Of a stretch of 64,000 bases of DNA, positions 1-12,331 are shown piece by piece. The notes below the pieces were generated by a model. The model had not been told where the DNA came from. It saw only the letters and a list, made by a program, of their open reading frames with translations, and did no database searches. Source of the stretch: Diphasiastrum complanatum (lineage: Eukaryota > Streptophyta > Lycopodiopsida > Lycopodiales > Lycopodiaceae); the NCBI GenBank assembly GCA_029204225.1, contig CM055111.1:45831255-45895254 (forward strand), given 5' to 3'. Within the stretch, counting starts at the first letter, position 1; each line of letters starts with the position of its first letter. The position numbers and the translations under genes were made by a program.

Positions 1-1048
1 TCACATAAAGATCTGTTGTTCCTCTCAGCTACTCCATTTTGAGATGGAGAATAAGCACAAGAAAACTCTCTTTATTCCTTCACCTTCACAGTACTCATGA
101 AACTTGTTGGAGATGTATTCACCTCCTCCATCACATCTTAAAGATTTAACTTTAAAAAAAAACTGTTTCTCAACATAAGCTTTGAAGATTAGGAAGTGAT
201 CAAAAACCATTGCCTTTGAAGAAAGTAGATACAACCAAGTATATCTAGTAAAGTCATCAATAAATGTGACAAAACATGTTGCACCACCAATACTTTTAGA
301 AGAGGAAAATGTACATCTGAGTGTATAAGCTCCAAAGGATGAGTAGTCTTTATAAAAGACTTCTGATATGGCTTTCTGTGTGACTTTGCAATGGCCCAAG
401 CATCACAAGGCTTGAAATCTTTAGAAAGAGATTTTGGAAGACCAATACCCTTCACCTTTCTAACCATAGAAGACATAGATTTTAAGTTAGGATGACCCAA
501 CCTTCTATGCCATAGCTCCTCCTTAGATAACAAAACAACTTCACAAAGGTTTGCATTCTCATAAGAATTCAACTTAAAAATTCCACCACATCTAGAGCCA
601 TCAGCAAGGATCTCTTCATTTTTCTTGATAAAACAATTATTGGGGTTGAACTTTACATCACAACCATTATCAAGCAACTTTCCGACACTAATTAAGTTCT
701 TTGTGAGTTTGGAATGAAAAGAACATTAGAAAGTGCAAGAACTTTTGAAGAAGCAAGTTTCAATGGAATGTTGCCAATTCCTTCTATTGGGCACTCATGA
801 TCCTTAGTAGTATAAATAGATCTCTTGAGTCCTTTGTAAGGTAAGATTGAGTCAAATGACTCCTTTGAACAACTCATATGTGAAGAAGCTCCACTATCTA
901 TGTACCAAGCATCATCTTTCTTGAAAGGTGATGAAGAAAAACTGGACACCATGAGTGATCCTTCTCCATCACTTGCAATAGAATCTTCTTCAATCTCTTT
1001 GGAGAGATTAGCTTGCTTGAGTTGGTTTTTCTTCTTAAAGCAATTAGA
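1..1048 (-). pseudogene. Copia family A gag-pol fragment (gag end, protease, integrase), antisense, cut by window edge
   Basis: Read on the minus strand from about 1048 down to 1, this is the end of a copia gag, the aspartic protease, the GAG-pre-integrase domain and the start of the integrase core. Visible landmarks are the protease motif AWYIDSGASSHM (near 900), the pre-integrase motif ELWHRRLGHPN (near 500) and the integrase motif LIHSDVHF (near 300). Three frames are needed to follow it, so it is frameshifted and inactive. It is closely related to the elements at 12849-19060 and 43101-47045. The front of gag is missing and the fragment joins directly to a piece of family A LTR at about 1049. 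It continues beyond the window start. Confidence 0.85.
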
Positions 1049-1275
1049 CTTTTTACAAGTGTACTAGTTCTAACTAGCAAAGTACAAATCATCATGCATG
1101 TGTCCATTATACTTTGTGCATGCCTTGCATGTCACTAAGGATCACTTACAATTAATGCATGTGAATTGCCACGAGTTTCTACAAGCATGAATTTGCCAAT
1201 TCTATGTCTACAAACAATATGCAAGTTGTATTCTTCAATCTAGACATTAGATAACCATGTAGCTTGAGTTCTGAA
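1049..1275 (-). repeat. Internal fragment of a family A LTR, antisense
   Basis: The sequence from the motif TTTTTACAAGTGTACTAG onward matches, in reverse complement, the middle of the LTRs at 12849-13641, 18299-19060, 43101-43895 and 48349-49064. It shares private variants (for example AAGCATGAATTTGCC near 1185) with the LTR piece at 30956-31512, so those two are the closest relatives. Neither LTR end is present. It abuts a gag fragment with no primer binding site between them, which indicates a deletion. Confidence 0.8.
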
Positions 1276-1758
1276 CACTCCTGAGCATTCTAGCTCACTT
1301 CTTAGAGTTGTTTTTGAGATTGCTATTGCACTATTGCTTATCAACATTGCGCTTAATTCAGACTTTCATTTTAGCCGCTCAGAGATAGCATAGAATATGC
1401 GGCTTCGATCTGCAACTTATTGTACTCATTTAATTCTGTTACACTTTCATACTGAATCAATACTATCTTTTATTGTGTTCAATTTTTCGTCTCAGAATGT
1501 ATGCATTTATGTATTTTTTCGTGACTAATTCGCGAACAATTCGTGACTAATTATTTGTTTGGTAATTTTCGATGCTTAATTGTTTGGCTATGTAATCACT
1601 GTAGTATTGGTGATCTCAAAGTTAGTTACTATAAGTTCAAACTTGATTTCTATCACTATTGTCTTGTTTGAAATTGATAGGCATAGTCATGCATTGGAAA
1701 GAGGAAGATAGTTTATTCCGCCATGCACGAAAAGTCTTTCTAGACACACGAATTATTT
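1276..1758. other. Gene-free stretch
   Basis: AT-rich sequence with no convincing open frame, tRNA fold or match to the other repeats in this window. It may be LTR or leader sequence of the adjoining gypsy remnant, but no TG...CA ends or primer binding site could be placed. Confidence 0.4.
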
Positions 1759-2634
1759 TCATTCATTTCTTTTCAAGCTAGATCTATCTTTTGCACACCA
1801 CTTTCTGACAAGATCGGCTGCCTCCGTGTGTTCTGCTTGTGTGGTGGCAAACAACTCTCTTTCCTCCACTAAAACTATTGTCTGTGCCTGCTGGACATGA
1901 GGGGGTGAGGTAACAACATGAATGAATCCCGATGGTGATTGGGATCGGTTGCTTGTATTTGGTGATTGCACCGGTGTCTTCTATGTGATTTGGATTTGGT
2001 GCTGAGGTGAGGTTTGGCATTGTTGAGTATGTCTGGTTTGGAGGCCGCCCTCCTCTTCATTTGTTGTCTTTGCTACTTGACGAGACGTCTTCGTAGTCTG
2101 CCATCTGCTTGGTCTGCTTCCTAGGAGTCAGCTTGGTAGTCTTAGCTTGTGGAGTATCTGATTTCATCTATGATTCAGTAGGTGGCTTGCGGACGGTCAT
2201 CTTATTCCTTGACTTCTTGGATGGTGGTGTGTCATCAGCAGGTGGTGATGACCTATCATGTTTTCTCTTGACATGCGTTTATGAAACATGGCAGTCTGTT
2301 GAGAAGGTGAGGCGGAAGCTTGTAATGGGGTATAGCCTTGGCTAGCAACAACATCCCTCGGAGCTAACACAAGCTTCAAGTCAATGGTAAATTGACTTCG
2401 AGCTAAGTCAAAAAAGATATAACACAAGGAGGTGACTGGAGCTCTCTTCTGTAGTGCAACAATAAGTTGTCGAGAGATGAATCCAGCCCAAGTGTACATA
2501 TTTTGGCAGCCTTCATAGGATTTTCCCAACATGGCAAATATATGAAGGGAAATCCTCAACAGATGTGCCTTTCTTGTATAGGTGTACCTTGTGAGATTGT
2601 AGTGGGTTCTCTCCAATTTTGAATGGGTTCCCAC
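1759..2634 (-). pseudogene. Gypsy-type gag-like structural ORF remnant
   Basis: The minus strand encodes a protein-like stretch (2634 to 2197) with the segment SYEGCQNMYTWAGFISRQL, then further Gln/Ser/Pro-rich frames down to 1759. The wording resembles the extra structural ORF or gag of plant Ty3/gypsy elements, where a globular region is followed by a low-complexity tail. The frame changes near 2197 and near 1975, so it is broken. No zinc knuckle, protease or polymerase follows. The assignment rests on style and on the neighbouring gypsy pieces, not on a diagnostic motif; a decayed host gene cannot be excluded. Confidence 0.4.
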
Positions 2635-2961
2635 TCTCTTTTAAATTTGAATAGTTAGGGAGGTAGAAATGGACCAATTAGATTCTGAGGCCAGCGTGTG
2701 TTTATTTCCTTTTTTCTCTTCACCTATTTTGTGTGACTGATTTTTGCATGAGGAATAGCTACTGCACGAGATTCTTCTGTAGAGCATCTCTAGAACACAT
2801 TTTCATTCATCTATCCATCTTCAGATTACCATGTACAGCAGTTTCAAATTTTTGAAAACTATGAGAAATCCATGACAAGTTAGAGTTGATTTCTGCACCT
2901 CATTGCCATTTATTCTTTGAGTCAACTATGTTAAAATTTGTTCCATCTTTAGTCCAGTCAC
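2635..2961. other. Gene-free stretch
   Basis: No supported coding frame or repeat was recognised between the antisense structural ORF and the next gag-like fragment. Confidence 0.4.
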
Positions 2962-3633
2962 ATGATCAACGAGTTTCAACTACGTGTTCCACACGCCGAT
3001 CCAATCCTGAGCATGAAAGTCACCAACAATAACATCCCCACCAACAGATTTTTTTTTTGGGGGGAGAGAGAGTGGATTTGCTTGGATCCACTAGAGCAGT
3101 TACGCTGCCAGCAACAACACCAGCAAGATCGACAACCAAGGTCACAAACCCAAAGTCGACAATGACAAGGCTAAGAAGATAGATGGGCAATCCAAAGTGA
3201 CTCGATCAGAAGAAGTACCCTAGTTACGACGAAGATCCTTCAGAAAGAGAAACACAAGCATTGAAAAATCAGTCTCCTTCTTCAACCAACCTCTTGCCAT
3301 ACTTCTACGCCCATTCTCATGTCTATCGTCCACACCATCTACCGTTGTCACCACCACCCTCCCTTCCATCTGTTTGTTTATCATCAGTTTACTGTTCTTC
3401 TGAGAAATTTCCAGTTTTTGATAGTCTTACCGAAGCAGCTGATAGATCATTGCAAGTGTCTTGTGGAGACCAACTACCACCTATATTGGTTGTTCAGCTG
3501 AAGAATATCTACAAAAGTAGGTGAAGTAGCTCAAAGAAATAAAAAATAATAATGCAAAGAAACTGAGGAGGAAAGGACAAAACTTAAACAATAGATGAGT
3601 CAGATCGATCTTGATCAAAAGAAACTCTCTGGA
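2962..3633 (+). pseudogene. Gypsy gag-like fragment, paralogue of 19600-20020
   Basis: The stretch from about 3240 (ETQALKNQSPSS) to 3633 (DQKKLSGV) parallels 19620-20010 almost codon for codon. Shared features are a His/Pro-rich segment (RPHHLPLSPP), a segment FDSLTEAADRSLQV and a Lys/Glu-rich tail ending QSDLDQKKL-like. The earlier part (2962-3165) is Gln-rich and preceded by a T10G6 tract (3049-3064). Several stops interrupt it. It ends abruptly at about 3633, where copia integrase sequence begins in frame, making an artificial fusion frame that opens at 3595. Confidence 0.55.
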
Positions 3634-5904
3634 GTCAAATGCTTAAGATCTGATAATGGAGGGGAATACACCTCAAATAGGTTCAAAGACTTTTGTATAG
3701 CACATGGGATTAAGAGGGAGATGTCTAGTCCTAGGACTCCACAACAGAATGGAGTGGCCAAGAGGAAGAATAGAACCCTTTGTGAATGTGCCAAGGCAAT
3801 GAGACTACATGCTAATCTTGCTAAGTCTTTTTGGGGGGAAGCTTTAGCATGTGCTAACTATCTATGTAATAGATGGACAAGTGCTTCCTTGGATGGTAAA
3901 ACTCCTCATGAGGTTCTTTATGGTAGAAGGCCGAGTGTCAAGCATTGTAGGATCTTTGGATGTACATGTTTTGTCAATATCACACTTGATGATAGAACTA
4001 AAGAAGATCCTTCATCAAAGAAGGGTGTGTTTGTTGGCTATAGTGAAGTAATCAAGGCTTACAAAGTGTACATTCCTTCTACAAAGAAAGTTGTCATAAG
4101 TAGGGATGTCATCTTTCATGAAGAGAATGTTTCCAATGTTGTTGATGTTGATGTTGATGTGCCTACTAATCATCATGATGTGCAAGATGTCTTGGATGAA
4201 GATGGAGATGCCACTCCAAAGCAAACTTCAAGGAAGACTCAAAGGCAAAGGGCTAAGCCATCAAGGCTAACCTATGATGAAAAAGGAAAGCAAGTGGTGG
4301 ACAACTCTAACTTTGCTTTTCTTACCTCTTTTGATGAACCAAGTTGTGTAGGTGAAGCAATTCAAAAGAAGGAATGGATCCAAGCCATGGATCATGAGCA
4401 TCAAGCACTCATCAAAAGCAACACATGGAGGTTGGTAAAGCTTCCAAAGGACAAGAAGGCAATTGGTTGTAAGTGGATCTTCAAGATCAAGACAAATCAA
4501 GATGGATCAATCAACAAGTACAAGGCAAGGTTGGTGGCAAAGGGGTATGCTCAAGAATATGGTATTGACTATGATGAGACCTTTGCACCCGTGGCAAAGA
4601 TGGTAACTATTCGAATCCTAATCTCTCTTGCAACTCTTTATGATTGGGATATGTGGCAAATGGATGTTACTAATGCCTTCTTGAATGGTGATCTTGAAGA
4701 AGATATTTACATGGAGCAACCCGAGGGCTATGTTTCACATGATGAGCCAAATCATGTGTGCTATCTCCAAAAGAGTTTGTATGGGCTAAAGCAAGCACCA
4801 AGGAGTTGGTATGCTAAGCTCAATTCCTTCTTACTTTCTCAAAACTTTGTTATGAGTGAGTATGATCATTCTCTCTACTTTAGATTGAATGAAAATGATA
4901 TCACTTTACTTTTGATCTATGTTGATGACATTATCTTAAGTGGTGGTAACAATCTAGATATAGATGAAATCAAGATGGCACTCAAAAGAGAGTTTGAAAT
5001 TCAAGATCTTGGTAAACTTCATTATATCTTAGGAATAGAGATTATTAGAACTTCTAAATCTACATTCATATGTCAAGAAAAGTATGTTAACTCTATTCTA
5101 AAAAGGTTTCATATGGAAGATTGTAAAGTTGTTTCTACTCCTATGGAATCAAATGTAAAGCTAACTACAAGAAGTAATGAAAGATCCTTCAAGGACATTA
5201 CTCTCTATAGAAAGCTAATAGGATCTCTTATATGGTTAACCATCACAAGACCTGATCTAAGCTTTGTGGTTGGTAAACTAAGTCAATTTATGCAAGATCC
5301 TAGTGAGGCTCATTGGAAGCTAGGAAAGAGAGTACTTAGATACATCTCGGGATCTAGAGATTTTGGCATCTTGTATGGAGGTACTACACCTAACCTTTGT
5401 GGATTTTCAGATTCAGATTTTGCAGGTGATCAAATGGATAGGAAGTCAACAAGTGCCTTTGCAATCTATCTTGGAGATGGAGTGGTCTCATGGCTATCAA
5501 AGAAGCAACCAACTATCTCTCTATCTTCCACCGAAGCCGAGTACAAGGCATTAACAACATGCACCAAGGAGATTCTTTGGATCAAGAGGATGTTATTGGA
5601 TCTTCACTTGCTGGAACCAGAGAAGACTCCAATCATACTTTGTGATAACTTTTCAGCCCAAAGCTTGGCAAGCAATCCTGTTTTTCATGCAAGGAGCAAG
5701 CACATTGAGATTGCTCACCATTTTGTGAGAGATCAAGTCATTGCCAAAGAGGTGGAGCTTCAACATGTCTCTTCAAAGGAGTGTGTGGCTGATATCTTCA
5801 CCAAACCATTGGGAAAGGACCTATATTTAATGCATAGATCTAATCTTGGAATGTGCTCAAAGACTATGTTGAAACTAGCATCCAATGTTGAAGAGGGAGT
5901 GTGA
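3634..5904 (+). pseudogene. Copia element E: 3' half of gag-pol (integrase end, reverse transcriptase, RNase H)
   Basis: A single open frame of about 757 codons covers the end of the integrase core, the reverse transcriptase and RNase H. Landmarks are LRSDNGGEY (integrase second Asp, about 3646), QMDVTNAFLNGDLEED and YVDDIILSG (reverse transcriptase, about 4660 and 4918), SDSDFAGD, SSTEAEYKAL and CDNFSAQ (RNase H, 5410-5660). Gag, protease and the first integrase Asp are missing because the 5' half is replaced by a gypsy gag-like fragment at about 3633. The integrase catalytic Glu is also lost: the usual NGVAER motif reads NGVAKR (near 3755). The stop at 5902-5904 overlaps the first bases of the 3' LTR. 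The open frame suggests a fairly young copy, yet it cannot encode a working integrase. Confidence 0.9.
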
Positions 5905-6554
5905 AAATTGTCAACATTTCCTAGCTAGTTTGAGACCTAAATTGGCTAAAATTGTAAATAGTTTTGGTTCTGGAGTTTTGCACGTGTGAACCAGGCCACA
6001 ATGTTTTTATTTACTGTATTTTTTCAGTATGATGAAGTGTCAAACTTCATACCCTTCAAAATGAGACCATTTTGATGTATTTTGGTCATATAAGCCATTT
6101 TTAGCTATTTTTCCTATATAGGGAATATCTAGGGTCAAGTACCTTCTAGAGAGAGGAGAGAGAGTCATCTTCCGCATCCATAAATAGTAGGGAAGTCGTG
6201 GAGAACAGGTTGGAGAAACCTTTTGTATGCTTCATTGAGATCAATAGATCATTGTCATTGTTTCTTCCTCCATTGAGAGCATTGTTGTGTGTATTGTCTT
6301 CAAGCTATTGTGTATGATCTTAGGTGCTTTCCAAAAGTGGTAGGCTGATGTATTATGGACTGTATAATGCTATTTTGGGTCGCACTTGATGTTTATGGAA
6401 GTTTCCATTTGTGATAAATGCTTTTTGATCAAGTTCTTTGCATTCTAGGTAGCATAGAATGTGTTGCCAATTCCTAGCTTATGTAGTTTGGAGTGCAAGC
6501 ATTCAAGCCAATGATCTTGGAGTTTAGATCCACTTAGGATCTGTATTTTTCACA
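5900..6554 (+). repeat. 3' LTR of copia element E
   Basis: The LTR starts TGTGAAAA directly after a purine tract (AAGAGGGAG, 5891-5899) and ends TTTTCACA, giving a perfect 8-bp terminal inverted repeat; length 655 bp. It contains a CACGTG core at 5981. The matching 5' LTR is absent because the 5' half of the element is lost, so no target duplication can be checked. Confidence 0.85.
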
Positions 6555-8714
6555 CTGATTACCATGCCAATGCCACCAACATCACCATTGGCACAAGTTT
6601 TTTTTTGGGGGGGAGGAGTGGCGATATCCAGTCCCCATGTCACGGAAGCGGCTCAGCAACCACAAGACCAACAACCACAGGCCCAACAAGTCCACACATT
6701 GGACACATCACAATATTTTGATGCTGCGGACCTGATGGAAATAAGTGACGACGAGCCAGAGAAGGGAAAGCAACCAGGAAGAATTTTGACCCCTCCACTA
6801 ACCACCACCACCACAATAGTTACTAACATCATCCCTTCACTCCCTCCACCTCCACCTCCACCTCCACCTCCACCTTCAGCTCTAACCCAACGTTTATTTT
6901 TTGGTTTAGCCTCACCATCCCACACGATAGATCAGTACCCAACCCTCACTAACCTTGAGAAGCTCACCGAAGCAGCCAAACGCTCAATGATTGGCCTATC
7001 CAAAACGAGCTACCATATGCATCAGTTGGTTAGCCAATATCAAATGCTTGAGAGCAGGGTCCAGCATCAAGACCAAGAAATTGTGCAATATCAGAGGCTG
7101 GCCAAAGAGAAAGAAAAAGAGACAATAGAAACCAGATCCGTGATGGCCGGGCAAAGGACCACTCTGGAAGAGGTCCAACAGCAACTGAAGCACCAGATGG
7201 TCCAAATCGACCAAGTACGTGATGGATCATCGAGTGCAATGACAGTCGATGCTCCTCTAGTCAAGCCTGAGGATATTCAATTCCAGGCCCCACAGGCCTC
7301 AGCCATCCGGATGGAAAAGTATGTAAGGCTAATCCAAGAACGAGAGGCCGAAATTTTTTTTTTTTGAAAACATTGTGGCCAAGCAAGAGAAGATCATCCT
7401 GGAGTCCCAGAAGCAGCTGGAACACAAAGAACCTACAACAAGTCTTGGACAAGGTAAACCAATTATGGGACACGGCGTGCAAGGCCCAAGCATGCGCTCA
7501 ATCAACGAAGCCACAGGACGATGATGAGAATGATGGAACAGGAAATCAGGACAGAAAAACCCAACTTCAGAAGGTAGCTCGGGATTGAGTGGCCAGAGAG
7601 CCGATACTGCTTCCAGAACTTTTTCCCGACCCCCTCCCACCTTTAACCCCTCCTCCTACTCTGCATTTAATTTTTTCGAAACATTTATTCCAACTTACCC
7701 GATTCTTTCATCTTCCCTCTCTCCATCGCCTCCTAGCAAAATAATGGGCCCATCAAAAGGTCCAGCTGACACATACAAAGCCCGACGGGATGAGTTCCTC
7801 CAACAACTCCACTCCCCCAGTGCGGCATATAACTCGTTGATCCCACCTCCTCCTAAACCTATCACCCCCGCACCTCTCTCTCCAGATCATTCCATCCTAG
7901 ACCTTCCAGAAACTAACACTGACATGGGGGGTAATGATGACTTCCTGGCAGATCAACCCAAGACAAGAAGATTCTCGCCCACGCAAGACACGGGCGCAAC
8001 TGAGCTGACGACAAGTGAGAAAGCCAAAGAATAAGATACGGGCACCAAGGACCTAGATGATTTTTTGGCGAGGCCATCCCAATTACGTAGGACAACTTCC
8101 CCTACCAGGCCCAGAGGCAAATTGGCTAACACAAGAGAGTCAGAAAAGTTTGAGAGAAAATACCCTCCCAACATGAGGGGAGGCAAAGAGGACGTAGATC
8201 AAAGCCAATACTCCACCAGGGTCGAGGTCATCGCAGCGCTACAACCACAACCGGAGTGGCGGAATAAAGTCTTGAAGGATAGCAGGCGACTCCAAGATTA
8301 TCTAGAGGCACCGACATGGAAGCGAGTGGATCCCTTCTACATGCCACTCAAACATAGAATCCATGGCCGATGGAAAAGCCACGATTGGAGGTGGTAAACT
8401 GGCCAGTCATTCCAAGAATTTCAGAGAGAACCTCCCCGGATGATCTGAGGCTGCAGTTACTCGACTTCGGGCACAAGTACAAAAAAAGTGCCGATCTTTG
8501 CATGCAAGAAATGCCAAATATTGCATATCTATGGCCTTTTTGATGCAGCAAGATTGTTTTTGGGTTCGAGGCTTGGAACCGAATAAGATCAACCCGAATG
8601 TAGCCCTCCAATCGGAAGAAGACCATGAGATGATGGCCAGGCTATACTACAGAGCGGCCTTCATGTCGTCACGCTATGTGACCATAGTGGAAGACTGGCA
8701 GGAAATGGGCTTTG
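6555..8714 (+). pseudogene. Gypsy-type gag/structural ORF region, frameshifted
   Basis: Three successive frames read as one decayed structural protein: 6564-7367 (Gln-rich start, acidic patch LMEISDDEPEKGK, an 11-Pro run near 6843-6875, then a long alpha-helical, probably coiled-coil stretch about 6950-7340 rich in Gln/Glu/Lys), 7364-7588, and 7585-8397 (Pro/Ser-rich then basic). A last frame (8498-8734) has RGLEPNKINPN and YVTIVEDWQEM. The segment LEKLTEAAKRSM parallels FDSLTEAADRSLQ at about 3420 and SLTKAAKRSLQ at about 19815, linking it to the gypsy gag remnants. T9G7 (6598-6613) and T12 (about 7353) runs sit at frame breaks. No zinc knuckle was seen. A gypsy capsid-like role is inferred from similarity to the neighbours and from the polymerase that follows after the LTR block. 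Confidence 0.5.
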
Positions 8715-9408
8715 CATCAAGAACATGGTTGTAAGAAGATATGCAAGAACTACACCACAAACCCAGTGTATTTAGTTTACCTGAATGTTGATTCCTACAT
8801 TAATCCACAAACAAGAAATAAATTCTAATCCACTCTAGAAAAACAAGAAATCTAATCCACTCTACGAACCACAACCACACACAAAGGAGGGAAGGGCAAG
8901 CTCATGAATGCATTCACTCAAGAAACAAGCATGATCAAGGAGCTCAATGGATGCACCAAAACTCGTGGAGGCTCTTCTTATTTTGGCATGGAGTAGGTAC
9001 ATTTCACAAAAATCTCCTCTTCTCAAAGAGAGAGTCTCTTAAATAAGCAAGAGAGCTCCTTATGTGGCATTCTAGTGGAATTTTGACATTTTACAAACTA
9101 CAAGTGAAATTATGCTCGCCACTAGAGGTCATCATCAAAAGGTGGCTTGCTCTACTTTCTTGGTCTACTTGCATTTATTACTTTGCCTAAAAATACTAGT
9201 TCCTACATGGTCATTCCATCTTTTGAAATTCACCATGAGGCTTACACAGTTCTTGCTTGTCATTCCTAACTAGCATTTCTTGGCTCTCATACTCGTCTCT
9301 CAGTCTTTGTTCGTCTCATCTTCTCAGAGACCTCCTTGGTCTAAGGTGAGAGGTGCTCTTGGGTAGCTCTATCCGAGTATCTTGGGGATTCGTTAGAATT
9401 AGCCAACA
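8715..9408 (-). repeat. Solo-LTR-like block, inverted copy of 20775-21474
   Basis: The whole block is the reverse complement of 20775-21474, apart from scattered substitutions and small indels. Seen on the minus strand it begins TGTTGGCTAATTCTAACGAA at 9408; on the other end homology stops at CATCAAGAACATGG (8715). No coding potential. The sharp junction with reverse transcriptase codons at 9409 suggests an insertion into a gypsy pol frame. The flanking bases do not show an obvious 5-bp duplication, so it could be one end of a larger rearranged element and not a true solo LTR. Confidence 0.65.
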
Positions 9409-10397
9409 ATATTGCCTATAGTTATATTACCCAAGAAGAATGGCAAAATGCAAATCTGTGTGAATCTGAAGGCACAAAATGCAGTCACCAAAAAGGACCA
9501 TTTTCCTTTACCCTTTACAAAAAGTGTCCTTGACAGAGTAGTAGGAGCAAAAGCCTATAGTTTTTTGGACGACTTCAACGATTACAATCAGGTGAAGATA
9601 GCGCCACAAGATCAACACAAAATAGTGTTCGCCACTGAATGGGGGACTTATGCTTCTAAGGTGATGCCATTCGGACTTTGCAATGGACCAAGCACTTTCC
9701 AACGAGTGATGCAGACGACATTCAAGGAATATCTGCAAATTTTTTTGGAAATTTCTTGGATGATATGTGCGTGCACGGGCCTAACTCAGAGCATTTATCC
9801 AATCCGGAGAAGGTGTTGCAGAAGTGCCACAAATTTCAGATCTCCTTGAATCCAGAAAAATGTCAATTTTGGATTATACATGGGCTGATTCTTGGCCATA
9901 TACTGTCAAGACATGGGATCACCACAGACCTATTGAAGATCAAGATCATTATTGATCTACCACCACCAGGAATGATCCACGAGGTCTACATCTTTATGGG
10001 TCACGCTAACTATTACAGGATTTTCATTCTAGACTTTGCGGAGTTAGCACGACCAATTTACAAACTCAAAACGGATCCACATTCGAATGATCAAGCCCTA
10101 AAGGCTTTCCAGAATCTTAAAGATGCATTGGTCTCAGCACCAATCTTACACCCACCCAGTTGGTCCATTGAGTTTCCTGTGCATACAGACGCATCGAAGT
10201 ATGCTGTAGGAGCAGTCTTAACCCAACCAAGAGAACACAAAAAGCACTTTTTGATCAGATTTGCAAGACGACAGTTCAGTGATATAGAAATGAATAATTC
10301 AACCATAGAGTGGGAAGCACTGGCAATGATATACGCGGTTAAGAAGTTTCAGCATTACCTGACGGCCACACACTTTGTCTTTTATACGGACCATTAA
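9409..10397 (+). pseudogene. Ty3/gypsy reverse transcriptase-RNase H fragment
   Basis: The frame starts with PIVILPKKNGKMQICV, the beginning of the gypsy palm domain, then FPLPFTKSVLDRV, YSFLDDFNDYNQVKIAP, VMPFGLCNGPSTFQRVM, and after a frame change at a T7 run (about 9739-9745) the catalytic FLDDM motif, PEKCQF, LGHILSRHGI and the RNase H start FPVHTDASKYAVGAVL (about 10170), ending near FVFYTDH (10397). The homopolymer frameshift separates the first and second halves of the reverse transcriptase. This lineage is Ty3-like, unlike the copia elements around it. The N-terminal codons expected before PIV (EWVS-type) are missing here but occur at the end of the antisense remnant at 21936. Confidence 0.85.
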
Positions 10398-11044
10398 CCC
10401 TTGCTCTATCTTGTTAACAAAACCTACAACACAAGGAGAATCACTTGATGGCTACTTCTGTTGTTGGAGTTTGATTTTCGAATAGTGGTTCGCAAGGGAA
10501 AGCAACACTACATGGCAGATCATGTGTCACAAATCAAGAAAAAGAAAATTGCACTCCAACTTGATGATGAGCTATCTGATGTTGTCTTATTTTACATTGA
10601 CACAGCCGCCGACATAGTTGAATATCTAATGATGGGCCAACTAGACAAATCGCTACCAAAGGCGGAACAATGGAAGCTGATCTTGAAAGCTAGACCTTAT
10701 CAGTTGATTGTCGGCCAATTGTACCAAAGAGGACCAGATGAGATTCTTCGGCAATGTATTCTTCCTCATGAGGCCACCCAAATTATTTCACTTTCACATG
10801 AAGTCATGGGTGAGGGCCATTTTGCATCCGATATTACAATTCACAAGATCCTGCAATCAGGATGCTGGTGGCCAACGATTCATAAGGATATGGAGGAATA
10901 CCTGAGGAAATGTGATATGTGCCAAAGGGCGAGGAGGCCAATGAGATTAAATTATGAGCTTCTACACCCGGTCTTAGCCCAAGCACCATTTGAAAAGTGG
11001 ATTAGATTATATTGTTCCAATTCACCCCGCAGCAAAAGTACCTG
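10398..11044 (+). pseudogene. Ty3/gypsy RNase H end and integrase zinc-binding domain
   Basis: Continues the preceding polymerase in another frame. The segment ADHVSQIKK marks the end of RNase H; the His2Cys2 zinc-binding domain of the integrase follows (H in SHEVMGEGHF, then KCDMCQRARRP, about 10795-10935), then the linker LAQAPFEKW. After EKW the frame slips by one base; the next codons read LDYIVPIHPAAK, the usual start of the catalytic core. All catalytic Asp/Glu residues downstream of this point are missing because the fragment ends at about 11044, where a gypsy LTR begins. Frameshifted and truncated. Confidence 0.8.
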
Positions 11045-12308
11045 TGATGTCACCTTTTTGTAAAAATTAAATATCAATATAAATATGGCATGAATACTCA
11101 AAATGAAGATATGAGCTGGTTAAGTATAAATCATGAAGAGGCCTAAGTCATTTTTCGGGACTATATCTCCTAAGTACTTGCCTTGGAATTAAGGACAAAA
11201 CCTTTAATAAGAAAGACATTGCCTTGGATAACCTTTACTAGGTTGTCCACACAAAACAACTAGATATGAAAAGAACTGTTAAACTAGAGTAACTTTAACT
11301 CTTAGTTAAATATACCTTTCATAGTATAATTGAATGTATACATAGTCTAATTGTTAACTAGACCCTTTCACGGGAGCGACGCACCTATTGTTTAAGAAGT
11401 GTGTTTGTTCATCCCGTAGAACATATAGATCTCACACTTCAGTCTCGAGCATCGAGAGAGAACAGTTTATACATATGTAAGAGATTGAAGAAGTGAATAG
11501 AGTTCTGTGAGTTATTATCTCTTATCTCTGTTCTCCTCACTGTTGAGTGTTTGTGATCTTGAGTCTGCTAACAATCTCTAATGCATTACATGAATTACTC
11601 TCTGATTAGACAGACTCTCTAGTGCATTATAGTCGTTTGCTGTGTATCGGTAAAACATGCTCTAAAGAACTGTCTTAAAATCATCTTATTCGATTATCGC
11701 GAATACTTTTTTTTTGGCACTCGAATAGCGACTATCTTTGGTACAGTCTAGCACGATCATTGAATAAAGCTGTATGTATACATATGAGATGACAGTCCTT
11801 GTCTAAAGAATTGAGTCTTTGATCTGTTTTCCTGATTGTCACTGACATAAGTTTCTAACGTGCTCTGAAACCATTCGTGTTCTTTAACCATTAATTTGGA
11901 CTTTAGTTGTTGAGGACTTATGTCTAGAAATGAACAGTTTGAGAACGCGATTAATTAATTGTTTGTACAATTGTGAATACATCGAACAATTCTCGACTCT
12001 TTGTTGACACCTTTATCAGCCAGAGTGTAGTAAGATTGTACTACACTGATAACATCTCATCTGTAGAACGTGTTTCATTCGATTTGATAGAGGCCAGCTT
12101 GTTGTTCCTGAAAATTATCAATACCACACACCCAAATATAAGTAATACTGGTTACTTTTTAATGTCTGTCGACAACCAGAATAACACTCAAACCCACTTT
12201 TCATAAATTGTACCAAAAACATAACTTTCTAACGTTGTCCTCTGTGGGAATGACACTATTTGCTACAAAATCTATATTAACCTTGTTGGTATAGTACGAC
12301 ATATATCA
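11045..12308 (+). repeat. LTR of a second gypsy element (approximate borders)
   Basis: A 1.26-kb AT-rich, non-coding block that begins TGATGTCACC and ends ATATATCA, placed immediately before a primer binding site at 12314. The right border is well supported by that site; the left border is inferred from the point where integrase coding sequence stops and from the TGAT...ATCA symmetry. No second copy is visible in the window, so the length is provisional. This LTR lies inside the integrase of the preceding gypsy fragment, the first level of a nested stack. Confidence 0.5.
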
Positions 12309-12313
12309 ATGTT

Positions 12314-12331
12314 TGGCACCGTTGCCGGGGA
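12314..12331 (+). other. Primer binding site, Asp-tRNA-like, gypsy element
   Basis: TGGCACCGTTGCCGGGGA is the well-known primer site type of plant Tat/Athila-like gypsy elements, complementary to the 3' end of a tRNA (usually assigned to tRNA-Asp); one base differs from the common form. It fixes the end of the LTR upstream and the start of the gag leader downstream. Confidence 0.85.

Noticed and set aside
3595-3633. Start codon at 3595 for the long copia frame
   Set aside because: The first 13 codons belong to the gypsy gag-like fragment; the copia sequence starts at about 3634, so this ATG is a product of the fusion.
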